Source: Micromussa lordhowensis
Taxonomy: Eukaryota > Cnidaria > Anthozoa > Scleractinia > Lobophylliidae
NCBI GenBank assembly: GCA_964020085.1
Contig: OZ026600.1
Coordinates: 24,304,608-24,368,607 of the forward strand
Reading direction: 5' to 3'
DNA: 64,000 nucleotides
The translations under genes and the position numbers were made by a program. The notes under the pieces were generated by a model. The model ran no database searches, was not told where the DNA came from, and saw only the letters and a list, made by a program, of their open reading frames with translations. Each line of letters begins with the position of its first letter. Position 1 is the first letter of the stretch. This document shows positions 29,574-41,469 of the stretch, in pieces.

Positions 29574-30419
29574 TTTATTTGTGAAGCCGATTAGATCATT
29601 GATCCAATGTATACAAGCAGGATCATCGTTCCGGTTGCTTGCTTTTAAAACATTCTAACTTATAATTTACATTATATAACACTAACAATACATTGGCTAG
29701 TAGTTCCCACTGCAATGACTGAAAAAAAGAAAACAATACTTGTGTATATGTACATGCTACAAAAAGATGGATGCATGTAACAGAAGATTGAAAACAGTTT
29801 GAATTGCTGATTTAAATCTTGAAGATCAGAATTGTAACACGGATTTTTCTTCATCTAAAGTCAGATAACAGTCGTGTAGGTCGAACATTCCCACCAGGTA
29901 TATTTGGATGCCTAAATCCTAGCTCCGGTAAGTGTTGATCAACGCCCAGAACATTGCTTGTTGCATCTTTTGATAGTCTTCCTCTGCTCTCAGGATCAAA
30001 GGAAGTGAACTTCCTTTTCACAGTTAGAATCCATTCCCAAGTTTCCATATAAATATGGCCTTTTGGGAAGAGCAGGTGCAGCCTCTTGGAAGCCAAGAAG
30101 ACGTTGGGTAGCTTAGCCCTATGAAAATAGGAGGAAAACAAGAAAGATACTCAATTTTTATGACCCCATCCTTGTTCTTCGAAGACTCTTGGCTATGAGA
30201 AGTTAATGTGGTTTAAGACTCTTGGCTATGAGAAGTTAATGTGGTTTAGTTCTAGTCTGAAATGACATTTAAAAAAATTGCTATTGAAATAAAGCATTTA
30301 TTCGAGGCTGTGAAATTAATAATGTGGAGTAATTTAATTAATAACTTAATTAAAGCTGCCAAGGCGTTTTTAATTAATGAAAGCTGCCGAAAATTAAACG
30401 TCCGAAATTTTTTGCAAGT
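29574..30419. other. Non-coding stretch with short direct repeat
   Basis: No gene recognised. GACTCTTGGCTATGAGAAGT is tandemly duplicated at about 30184 and 30219. Confidence 0.4.
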
Positions 30420-31420
30420 AATGCAGCTTCTCCGTATTTTCTCCGTATTTTCAACGTATTTTTTCCATATATTCTCCGCATTTTCAACGTATTTTCTCCG
30501 TATCTTTTCCGTATTTTCAAGGCATTTTCTCTGTATTTTTCCGTATTTTAAACATATTTTCAACGTATTTTCTCCGTATTTTTCCATATTTTAAACCTAT
30601 TTTCGGTATTTTCAACGTATTTTTTCCGTATTTTCTACGTATTTTCAACGTATAAGTTCCGTTTTCCCCTATTTCCAAAGTATTTTTCCATTTTTTTTTT
30701 CAACGTGCCTTCTCCGTAATTTCCCCGTATTTTCAACGTATTTTTCCGTATTTTCAACGTATTTTTCCGTATTTTCAACGCATTTTCTCCATATTTTCAA
30801 CGTATTTTCCCGTATTTTAAACATATTTTCAACGTATTTTCTCCGTATTTTTCCATATTTTAAACCTATTTTCGGTATTTTCAGCGTATTTTTTCCGTAT
30901 TTTCTACGTATTTTCAACGTATAATTTCCGTTTTCCCCTATTTCCAAAGTATTTTTCCGTATTTTTCCATTTTTTCAACGTGCCTTCTCCGTAATTTCCC
31001 CGTATTTTCAACGTATTTTTCTTTATTTTTTTAACGCATTTTCTCCGTATTTTCAACGTATTTTTCCGTATTTTAAACATATTTTCAACGTATTTTCTCC
31101 GTATTTTTCCATATTTTAAACCTATTTTCCGTATTTTCAAGATATTTTTTCCGTGTTTTCAACGCATTTTCAACGTACTTTTTCCGTATTTTCAACGTAT
31201 TTTTTCCGTATTTTCACCGTATTTTCAACGCATCTTTTCTGTATTTTCAACGTATTTTAAACGTTTTTCCGTATTTTCAACGTATTTTTGCCGTATTTTA
31301 AACGTATTTTCACTTATTTTCTCCGTGTTTGTAACGTATTTTCTGTATTTTAGACGTCTCTTCAAGGTATTTCCAACGTATTTTTTCGGTATTTTCAACG
31401 TATTTTCAATTTTCCGAATT
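30420..31420. repeat. CGTATTTTC minisatellite with higher-order repeat
   Basis: About 1 kb of CGTATTTTCAA/CGTATTTTCTC-like 10-12-mers. A larger unit of about 260 bp recurs: TTTTCCATATTTTAAACC occurs near 30583, 30849 and 31106, each followed by similar sequence. Lys/Glu/Asn-rich open frames on the minus strand are by-products of the repeat. Confidence 0.9.
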
Positions 31421-32300
31421 TTTAAGCGAAATTTTGACAGTATAGTATAAAACTTTAAAAGTACTTTCTGGGCGACTGCATCACATATCAAAGCCGATAT
31501 ACATGATATGGCTAGAATTCGGATTGGGCGGCTTTTTTAACGAAGACTAGTGAGCAGCACAAGGAAAGACTTCTTGTAGTTGTAAGCTTTTTCGTTTATT
31601 TCCGACGCGTTTCGTCTCTATCTGAGACTTCTTCAGGGAATGATTACAACTAACATTGAACAGCATATATGGCACATAAACGTGGCTAAGTTTAACTTCC
31701 CATGGAAGTGAATAACTGCTGAAACATGCTGTAAACGGACGTTATAAAAAACGTCTTAATGCATATGTTATTGCGTGTTGCTATATTTTGAGGGCCATAC
31801 GATTAGCGCTATCGTAAAAATTAAAAAAAAAATTGCTCAGTCTTTCTTTTTATTACTGGAAAGGAAAATATTTGTTTCCTTCATGAAAGACAAAAACATA
31901 GATTGAGCTTGTGTTGTTTTCTCGTTGGTGTATCTGGCTGTAAAAAATAAACGTCCAAAATTTTTGCAAAAATTGTAAGATACAACTTACGCTTAACTAG
32001 TAATGCGCACGCGTCACGTCCCCATTTCAGTGAGGGAGACAGAATACCTTGTCCCACATGGGCGTGGGTTCCGCTCCATGTCCAAAATATGAGTCATTGC
32101 ACCTTTTAGAGAAGTAACTGAGGGGTACTGAGCCAAATAGGGTTTGGTACCCCCTCACCTTCTTAGGGTCACGTTGTCTCAGGGTGACGTCACTAATTAG
32201 GGTAAATATGCTAATTCATGGTGACTTCATCGCTTAGGGTTAAGACGTACCTATGTTATGTGCGCCTCATTAAATACGCATCATGGAAGCGAGGTAATGT
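31421..32300. other. Non-coding; Penelope-type pLTR fragment with ribozyme motif
   Basis: No gene. A minus-strand fragment around 31560-31650 carries the hammerhead-like motif listed separately; the rest is unrecognised. Confidence 0.4.
31601..31639 (-). ncRNA. Hammerhead ribozyme-like motif 2
   Basis: On the minus strand: CTGAAGA (core), a stem GTCTC/GAGAC, GAAAC, then GCGTC. All invariant core positions are present, and the surrounding CCC...GG and flanks resemble Penelope-like hammerheads. This is the best-preserved of the three. Confidence 0.6.
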
Positions 32301-34225
32301 GCCCTAATCTAACGCATACCACTACATGTAATTTGTGATAATCGGTATTGACATAAATTAATATTTTGCCGACACGGAACAGAGAACTGGGTGCGAGCAT
32401 AGCACGCTAGGGTTCTTGGGTAGTACGTTTGTAAAAAGAGACGGTTGAGAAACTTGTGACATTCTACGGTCAGCCTTGCCACTAGCATTTTCCCATTTAG
32501 GCTTATTTTTATTGTGTAATGTAGCGTCATATGATTTGCTTTTCATTCTCTTGTTGATAGACCAACCTTCAAACGCCAAAGGTAGCGCCACTGCATTTGG
32601 TCGGGGGTACACGGTCCCTATTTTTCCTAACAAGAGGGTTTTGGGGTTTACGTGTCCGGCCTTGGCGCATGTAGGACGTTACTTGATGTATCTTATCCAT
32701 TTTGTTGTAAGCTTATTGTCGCAATTAAAAAGATCTTGGGCCTGGCTGACCAACGCGCCCATGCTCCAACCTTTGAGTGTGTTCGATTGTGTAGTGAAAT
32801 TATTACCTGAGACGAAATAGCGAGAAATGTGGTGAAAAGTCACTTAATATGTTTTGATTTTCAAAAGACGTTTCATGGCAAAGATGTTTTCTGCACTCCC
32901 AGCCGACTTTTTGTTCGGCTGGGCTTTCGCTTGTTCGCTTGTTGTTTGGCTGTTCATTATTTTATCGCTCATTCGGTTTTATGGAGTTTAAATAAAGGCA
33001 AACGGCAAAAAGTACAATGGCTGTGTACACGTGCGTTATAATTAATTCTTTGTTCATTTTTTTGCCAAACTTTACAAAACAACAACATAGAATGACCACA
33101 TTCTACGTATTCTAGAGAACACGAAATACGTGAGTAATTTTGACGCTGTCTTACATAATCTGTTTAAAATATCTCTGAGAGTGATAGACCAACTGAATGA
33201 ATGTAAATTCTTGCGAGATTCGTGGGTTGAATGGCGCTCAGTGTTGTCGTTGTTGCTTAAACTCTCTTTTGTTGTTTGGGCGGCGAGTGTCTGTCTGCAA
33301 TTTCGACCATCCGTTTGTTCAATTACGCGGTGTTCGGGCGTTCGTTTGCTTTAAACTCATTTGGCTGCTCCGATTTCTCTACCGGTCATTCATTTTATTA
33401 CTGTCTGGGCAGGAGACATCAGCTAGTCTGTTAAAAACTCCTCTTAAACTTTCGAAATGTGTTAAAACATAGCTAGTTAGGGTACAAAGTCCTTTGCATC
33501 TTTGATATTCACATAAAAGAAGGCATCCCCACAGCGTTGAAGGTCTTCCTTCGCTTTGAAATGAAACGATACAGCGACATATATAGAGGATATTACACGG
33601 TGGCGAGAAGATATGAATTTTATGTACGAGTGGTAAGAACAATATCTTGTTTTTGCCACGAGAACATGAAATTCATATCTTCGAGCTAACGTGTAATGTT
33701 TTTTTTATTATAGACACACTGATGACGGCGTTTTTGACGATTTTCCGAAGATTTCCGACCACTTTCCGAAGATGCTTTAAAACTGGTCCAAAGGTCACAC
33801 GAACGTTGCTGAACATTTTCCGAAAATTTCCGAAGCTTTCCGAAGATTGCCGAAGACTTTCGAGGAAGACCCGAAGACGTTTCGATCATACACCAACCAA
33901 TTGAAGTACAATTTTAGAGACAAACTTGATATCAGTGAAATCATCGATATCCTCACTAGTGAGGATAAACAAATCTTCCACGGAAACATCCACGCATCGC
34001 ACGAGTAAAAATATGTCTAAAAATAAATTAAGAGGGATTACCTTGGGTACAAGGCCCATATAGGGGATTCACTCTCTTACCTTCCTTCATAATCTCTTGA
34101 TCGTTGATAGTGAGTAGCCTAGCCGTGTGCATTTGTTAACAAAATGGCAGCCACTTCTTCGCGTTGTAGTGTATGTAGATCCACATGTGGCTTAGCTGAA
34201 CTCACTTCTTTTTTGCTGTCATTTA
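32301..34225. other. Non-coding; dispersed repeats and a palindromic MITE
   Basis: Contains an inverted copy (about 34030-34110) of sequence at 22720-22790, CCGAAGATTTCCGAAGA-type short repeats (33740-33870), a perfect palindrome TATCCTCACTAGTGAGGATA near 33947, and the hairpin at 33592. No gene seen. Confidence 0.45.
33592..33697. repeat. Foldback MITE-like hairpin
   Basis: ATTACACG...GAGAAGATATGAATTTTATGT pairs with ACATGAAATTCATATCTTCGAG...CGTGTAAT. The centre is near 33645. Confidence 0.75.
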
Positions 34226-34299
34226 ATTGACCATGGTGGTGGCCAGAAACCTCTTGCTACCTTGGCCACCACTCACATATAAATCTTATTTCCTTACGG

Positions 34300-34550
34300 C
34301 CTCAGTTATATTTGCCGAATACCGTTTCCGAGAACACCTTCGCGACGTAGAGAAAGACGATAAAGACGCTTCTGAACCGGTTGCTAGACACTTAAATCTG
34401 CCGAATCATTCTAAGCAACATATGGCAGTCTGCGGCCTCTCCCTACATCAAGGAAGCACAGAAAGCCGCAAAACTCTTGAACAAAGATTTATTTTTCAAA
34501 TCGGCACTCTTAATCCTCACGGTATCAACGAACGCTTTTCATTCAACTAA
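34300..34550 (+). pseudogene. GIY-YIG C-terminal fragment of a second Penelope-like element
   Basis: The frame reads RFREHLRDVEKDD, PVARHLNLPNHSKQHM and GINERFSFN before a stop. This is the C-terminal half of the GIY-YIG domain and the terminal segment common in cnidarian Penelope-like elements; the YIGE motif itself is missing. About 100 bp downstream lies a hammerhead-like motif, consistent with the 3' pLTR. Confidence 0.7.
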
Positions 34551-34643
34551 TTCATTCTGTTGTTTTTCACGTTGCCAGGCACCAACCAATAGCATAGCTC
34601 CATATTTCTGTATATAAACCACACACAACCCACAATTCCTTGA

Positions 34644-34690
34644 TTCGCTCCGACGAAGGGCTAACGCTCGAAACGTCAGCTTCCGAATCT
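34644..34690 (+). ncRNA. Hammerhead ribozyme-like motif 3 (degenerate core)
   Basis: CCGACGA replaces the CTGANGA core (one mismatch at the invariant U), followed by a GGGCTAACGCTC stem-loop, GAAAC and GTC. Its position directly after the second GIY-YIG gene supports the assignment. Probably weak or inactive. Confidence 0.45.
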
Positions 34691-35093
34691 CTTTACGGTG
34701 GACAATTCACATTATAAACCAGTTGATAAAACCAAATTATCTATGAAAGACCATGCCGCGGTTCTTGCCTGTGTAGGGTGTGTGGAGAAACTGCACGAGA
34801 TACAAGTGCTTTTCAGGTATTTATTTCAATTCTATTTCACATGCATGTGGCAATAACTCTATCTCTGATACCCCGGTCTCCCAATGTTGTGTAGGTGCTG
34901 TGATCTACATGGTCTTAGAAATAGGAAATCAACATTGTTTGGGAGGAAGAGGGAATGTTTCCAGGGCGAATCGAAAACCAATCACATTGGGGGGATGGGG
35001 GTTTTATTAAAAAACCGGTACCAATCAAATTGTCGGTTAGAAAATGAGACGGTTTGTTGCTAAAACAGATTGCACAATCAACAGATGTAACTT

Positions 35094-35267
35094 TAGACTG
35101 CAAAACAGTCGTATTTTTTGCGAACGCGAGCGACGGTAGATATTCGAACGAAAGGTCTGGAGCGGGCTGGAGCGAGTGTAAAAACGGCGAGGGAGAATGG
35201 GGAGAGACGCGCTTCACACGCGAGGATCACGCTTCAGCAAGTCAAAAAACGACTGTTTTGCAGTCTA
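35094..35267. mobile_element. ~170-bp MITE with GACTGCAAAACAGTCG ends
   Basis: TAGACTGCAAAACAGTCGT at the left pairs with ACGACTGTTTTGCAGTCTA at the right; the outer TA may be the target duplication. The interior is GC-richer than its surroundings. Confidence 0.85.
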
Positions 35268-37201
35268 ATGTAACTTTTACGTCTGCCATAAAGTTTCTTT
35301 TTCTGTAACTTTTTTTTTGCCACCAAAAAGGCTCTCAGAGGTCTAGTTTCACCTTCAAAAGGTGTCGTTTAGATGGCCTTTAAAATCGATATTAGTTTGA
35401 AATGGTTTCTCAAGTGGAATGTCAAAGCCGAAGAAACCCTAAGCGATCTGATCATTGCTGGCAACAGAATAAGACCATGTTATTGCATTAAATTAGTTCT
35501 TGTTATAAAATGAGCACATAAAAATTACCCACCAATCTGTTTTCGTTGTCTGTTGCTTAAGGTGCCTACTTCTAGCAATGCCACAACAGTTTTAGCTAGA
35601 AAAACGCTTACTTGCAATTACAGTAAGGGACCTGTCCAGAGTGTTTGCCTTTATTGCTGCCCTAGTATTGGCAATCTCTTTTCAATTATTATAAGTTCTC
35701 GCTTCTCCAAATTAAGGTGGGGGGGAGGGGGGTGCTAGCCAGCTAAGTAGGGTAAGGTATAATAAGTAACTTTACTTTACCAGGGCGGCTCATTCAGCAA
35801 TGCGGCTGGTATCCACAGGGGACCTAAGACCAGAATCTACAGTTTGAAAGTAAGTTTTGGATTATAACATCCTAGACCCTCGGCTTAACAAGTCAATTTC
35901 TATCTTGGAGTTCAAAGCACTAAGGCTACCAAATGAGCCACTGTTTCTAGTGTCTTCATTCGCCCTTAAGAATTTAAAAATTGGCCAATCGTAGCTGAGT
36001 GCGTGGACATAATGCGAGTGAACTTAAATGTGAGTTTTCGTTCAAGATAGCAATGAGTTACTTGCAGGCTACGGCAGAGTGAAGACCATAAAATAAAGCA
36101 TTTGCTGAACAAGCCTACTAGTCTCCAACAGCTTCAGTCCCCCTTAAACATCTGCCTTGTGACAGTAGCACACTTGTACCTAGACTTTCACCCAACAAAA
36201 CGAGCACTGTGATTGGTTGATTGTTGGTCACGTGCCCCTGACCAAATTCAAATGTATCCCGAGCGGGGTACAATTGCGCAGTTGTTGCCTGCGCGTTCTT
36301 TGTTTGTTTTTGCTATATGATTGTTTAAGAGAAAGTCTAAATATATAACAAAGCACTTAGTTCTGTTTTCCATTGAGTCCTGTTTCCCTCGACGGACTCT
36401 CAGGAAAACAAAACTAACTGTTTCCATCGGGACCATACATTTAGTGTATATTGTTAGCTTGCCTAGTTCCGGTACAGCTTTCTCTCAGGTCTTCACAGTG
36501 ATGTACACGAGACGCATATCACAATTTTCCCCTTGTACCATGTAATCCACAAACGAGGTGGAATATCGAGGCCTGAGAATTAGGCAACACTGTAGCTACA
36601 ACAACTTGATAGGGAAGCTTTTTTGAGCACATGAAACCTACAGGTAGTAAACGAGACGACCTTGAAGCTTATTATCAGTGTTCTTGTCAGCCTTATACGG
36701 TTTTCATGTTTGTAACCACCAACAGAGGACGTAGGCTGACGATCGTTCTTAGAAATGCAGTGAGAGTCCGTTGTGTGTTTGTTCCATTATAATCCACGAT
36801 TTCTGCTCTCTTGTTCTTGGAATTGTTTCACAACACAGCCCTTGAATGAGGTCAATCGTACGTCAATTTCTCCCTCTTCCAGCTTAAAACAAAAAAAAAA
36901 ACTGGTATGTTGGAACTTGTACATGCAAATGTCACACAGCATAGGCCAACCGATATCAAGCACAATCCAACAAAAGTGCTTGCATCAAGGTAAAGCTTAC
37001 ATTTCACCGGCTCTTATCTCCTATTTCCCTGAGATAAAATAACTAGGAGTATTTCTACCCCCCCCCCCTCTGCACAGGATGTTTGTCCATTCCAGGGTTC
37101 CCTGTATCAGTACCTATTTATACAACTGGGCAGAGAAATGCACTATAAGAATAAAGCATCTCTCTCAAGACAAATAAGATGTGAATGTAAATGTAAGTAT
37201 T

Positions 37202-37360
37202 GTAAGTCAAAATGAATTTCAGGTTAAAATGATTTAACCTTGTTTGATTCTCAATTTCTTTTGTCCTCTACCCTAATTACATTGTATTCATGATCCATGA
37301 ATAATTAGGGTTAAGAGACAAAAGAAATTTCCTTTTAACCTGAATTTCATTTTGACCTAC
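37202..37360. mobile_element. ~160-bp foldback MITE
   Basis: GTAAGTCAAAATGAATTTC pairs with GAAATTCATTTTGACCTAC-type sequence on the right, and CTTTTGTCCTCTACCCTAAT pairs with ATTAGGGTTAAGAGACAAAAG, so most of the element folds on itself. Confidence 0.85.
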
Positions 37361-38287
37361 AACATAAATGTGCATACAATAATTGTGTTCTATTAGCAAT
37401 TAAAGTTTGCCACTAAATTTTCTGTGATTCTTATTGGTTTAAATTGATCACATGATGCGATAGTGTTCATCCACAGAAACACTGTAAACAAGCGGGCTTA
37501 TTGAAAATAAACAATTAAAATTGTATAAAGTGAGTATTTGTCTGTTTTCTTTTTCAAATTTTACATTTGGCTGTCATCTTAAAAAGTTGGAAATAATTCA
37601 ATATGATTTTTGAACTGGTGTGCGGAAAAAAATTTAGTGGTGAACAAGAAAGACAGTAGAGTACTTTTGTCTCGGAACTATTGGTCTGTTGCCCCTTGGA
37701 AATTTTACTTGGAAACTAGCATATTTGTTTTAACAACATCAAATTTCCGCGTGGGCAACTATCAGCCTGTAGTTCCTCGATAAAAACACTCAATTGTTTA
37801 AATAGACAACAGTGGGAGCATCAATCAGATTTGTGGAATGTCCAAGGGGTCATGCTGAGTGTCTACTAATGAGGTCTATATCACGTCATATTTACAAATG
37901 CAGAGTTGTTGCTAAGCTCTAGCTGCTGGCTAAACCACCCGGCTAAGTAAGAGGCCATTTGGCTCGTTTTGTAGGTGACAATCATTCAATATCATATGAT
38001 TTTATGTGGTTAATAATTAAAGGATCAAAAAGATAGGATAGCGAATCATTATGACAATTCTATTTGTCATAAGTATTGTTTGGATGCTGCATTTGTTCCA
38101 GCTACTTCATCAGAATGCATGTTCATCGAGCACCTTTGCAATACTTTAAATGTGAAGCTAAAATGATGCCATATTGCCATGCAACCCTTCAAGCCTTTGA
38201 GAGCACTTGGGAAATACAGAAGATTGCAACGTTTATGACCTAAATTCTCAATAACCCATTCATGTTTTATGATACATGTACATCACT

Positions 38288-39152
38288 CAGGGCTCAAAAT
38301 AACGGCCGGTCACCGGACAATGTCCGGCCAAGATGACTATCTGTCCGGACAAAATTTGGGTTTGGCGGTCATTTTGACCGGTCAGGTACGCGGTTTCCAA
38401 ATAATTCACTAGAAAAAAAATTCTCCTTTATTTCCGGAAAATATAAACAGTGAAATAATAAAATATCTCAGCGGCTTGTTACAAAATAGGCGAATACCAA
38501 TGAGATGGTTGTGATCGTCGGCTTCGTAAATGCTGTGGTGTCTTAGCGGCTTGCTAAAATAACACAGGAAACATCAACTAAACAGACTAGACAACAATGA
38601 ACATCGCATCAATCAACGTCGCAGTTACAGATTTAATTGTCCTCATTAGCGTTTCTTCAGTTTATTTCCTACATGCTGACTGAGCGGCGGAAGGCAGCGA
38701 TCTTTCACTTGTAGCACGAGCCTGTGCAGCCCTATTAGTGTTTGGTAGAAACTCGAAGTGTTTACAACCAAAATCGCATTCAGCGTAAGTGGTAAGTTAA
38801 TATACAATTATGTGCAGGGTAACTACGATAAAATGAGCATTTCTAATAAAATAATATAGCGAGTTTTTATTGTTGTTAAGCCAGGCAAGTTTCATGTCGA
38901 GTAGAATTAATGCAGTCTGTGGAAATGAAAATCAAACATATTGAAGTGATACTTTTAGCGATTAAAACTTTTCATCCTCTTTAATAACACATTTTTGTGC
39001 ATATGAGGCGATATTTTTGGCTTTAATAGGGAAATTCTTCAAAATAAGCATTTTCAATATTTTGACCGGTCAAAAGCGAGACATGACCGAGCTAAAATTG
39101 GTTTGGCCGGTCAACATGACCGGCCACCGTTCAAAAATTATTTTGAGCCCTG
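38288..39152. mobile_element. 865-bp TIR element with CAGGGCTCAAAATAA ends
   Basis: The ends are CAGGGCTCAAAATAAC and its inverted partner, flanked by ATCACT on both sides (38282-38287 and 39153-39158). Both subterminal zones are rich in GGCCGGTCA and TGACCGGTC motifs. The CAGGG end resembles hAT elements, but an hAT would give an 8-bp duplication. No transposase. Confidence 0.82.
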
Positions 39153-41290
39153 ATCACTTTAGCTGAGAACTATAACAACAAGTGAATGAACATGTACCTA
39201 CATGTACCTCTTACATCACTGTAACATTTTTTTGTATTTTTTAAATAATATTACTCAATAAGGTTTCTCCTTAGACAGAATGATCAGTATTCATATAAGG
39301 TAAAAATGGTTCTCTTTTTGTTTGATGCCAAGAGCCCTCACTGTAGTCATAAAAAAATGCAAAAAACTGTCAAGTCTTCAAGTTTTGAGTGCCCTCACTG
39401 TGAATATGTAATCTTACTTCATCCCAGGCATACATCTCATCATAGCAGACTTGTGATATACACTGTCTTGTACACTTGGTTAACTCTAATCCAAAAACTC
39501 CTTTACATTCTTTAGTTTCACATTCCTTTTCCAAGGGTGAATACTTCTTAGCCTGGAAAGTATGGAGACAAATTGTAAGAAATCTCAGACAGACTCTACA
39601 CTCCTTTGTGTAGATCAACAATATAGTACACTGGACAAACCTGTTCTGGATCAACATTTTACACCAAAAAATAATATATACAAATTTAGCCAAGCCTAAA
39701 AATGGTGCTCCTGGGCGGGTTGTTCAAAGCTTGGGATTAGAGAGAATTTTGATCTGAGTTTTGTAAATTTGCAATGAAGTTTTCTGTATATTGCTTGGCC
39801 TTCTGTTTTGAGTTTCAATCATCTCAAAATACAGAAAACAAAAGCAGTGAAAAACATTTGTATACAAGAAAAATTCATTCTTCGGTTAATTTTTAATCTT
39901 GGGTTAGCATTAACACACTTCCGAACAACCTGGCCATGTTTAGAACATATTAACCTGGCATGAGCCCACGATCCAATCAAAACCAGCACTTGGTCAGCGG
40001 TCAACTTAAAAATAAAACATGTGACCTTAAGGCGGGCGTACACGTGAAGTCCAGTTTGTATAGGTAATCGAGCCCATAGGGCGAGTGCAATTTGTAGTCT
40101 TTGAAAAATTTACGAGTGCTTTTTTATTCCAAATTGCATGAGAAAAATCATTTGATTACTTGTTAATAATATACAAGTGACAATTTCTGTCACACTTCAG
40201 TATTTTACGTGACAAACGAAGTGTCAAACTACTTTACATGTCAAACTTTATTGGATGAAAATTTGACATATGAATTCAAGTGTAAAAATTCATTCAGTCT
40301 CTCCAAGTCATGTATGAAAACTGAGCAGTTTCTTTTAATTGTGAAAAGCAGTCTTTATTCACAGTTTAATTGTATTGACCGCAAAGCAAAAGAAAATCTC
40401 CCTGGAAAAACTTTGTGCTGTATTCAAGCTTATCCTTGCTGAGTAGGAACTCTTTAACCCAGCACAAGTTGCTTTAACCAAAATGCCGAGAAACAAAGCT
40501 ATAATCTACCAAGAAATGGATTTTCTTAGCAATAAAGGACATTTATTAACTTCCTCTGGTTGATTCCTGACTTAAACTTCTTCACTGCATGATGTACAGG
40601 TTAGATTTGAGTCTGTCACCCTTTTTTTGTGAACTATCTTACCTAATTTCTAAGCTTTGTTCTTTCGCAAATGTAGAATGCTTGTACCTTTTGTCTTCAA
40701 AATTAAGATGTGGCAGGTTCTTTCTTCGCATTTTGCTTCGTAGTACATGTACTTACGAAATTTTAAAATGTACTTTTTCAACTGGGAATTTGTCATGCCA
40801 TTGTGATCGGTTTCCACATATTTCAATTCAGTCAAGCTCAAATTTATGTTTTTCTCCTTGCAGTTTTTGTGTATATTTCTTATCACACACACTTCGCAAT
40901 AACCAGTTTAGTTCTTTTTGTTGAGCTTTGTATTTTGCTTTGTTATGAAGTCTTAAAATTTAGGTAAAGAGTTTCAATCTTCATCTAATTTTTGTCTACT
41001 ATTTTATTTGTCCTAGCTCAATTTTGTGGGAATTGTCAATCATTTTTGATTTCACTGTTTTGCACTCAATTCCACTTTTTTTGCACTGATGAAATTGCAC
41101 TGATTACTGATTTGGGATCAATTGACATGTTCTCATCCAATCAGAATGCAGAATTTGTTGCTTGTATATTATTAGCCATATAATAAATACATGTACATGT
41201 ATGTGATGCAAGCATTTCTACATCTATATGTATACTACCCTCAAAGCCTCCGACAGGAATTACGTCAATAAATCAAGATCAAGGCCTAAA
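39153..41290. other. Non-coding stretch
   Basis: AT-rich, no gene or clear repeat recognised. Confidence 0.4.
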
Positions 41291-41469
41291 CAATAGACCA
41301 TTTCCGAGTTACCTAAAGCCTCTCTTTCAAAGCGTGGCCCGGTGCACAACCATTCAAATGAAAATAAGTTTAATTTGCATGTGAATGAAATCTCATTTTC
41401 ATATGAAAGGATGAGCACCAAGACTCGCTTTGAGAAAGAGGCTAAAGTTAATTCAGAAATGGCCTATTG
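41291..41469. mobile_element. ~180-bp foldback MITE
   Basis: CAATAGACCATTTC and GAAATGGCCTATTG form the ends; CCTCTCTTTCAAAGCG pairs with CGCTTTGAGAAAGAGG inside. Confidence 0.8.

Larger units (their letters stand above)
34740..38287. other. Non-coding; MITEs only
   Basis: No gene recognised. Two foldback elements (35094-35267, 37202-37360) are listed separately. A C-run lies near 37060. Confidence 0.4.

Noticed and set aside
30252..31491. Long Lys/Glu/Asn-rich minus-strand open frames (KYVENTEK-like repeats)
   Set aside because: They are produced by a short-period minisatellite and have no start context, splice signals or domain.
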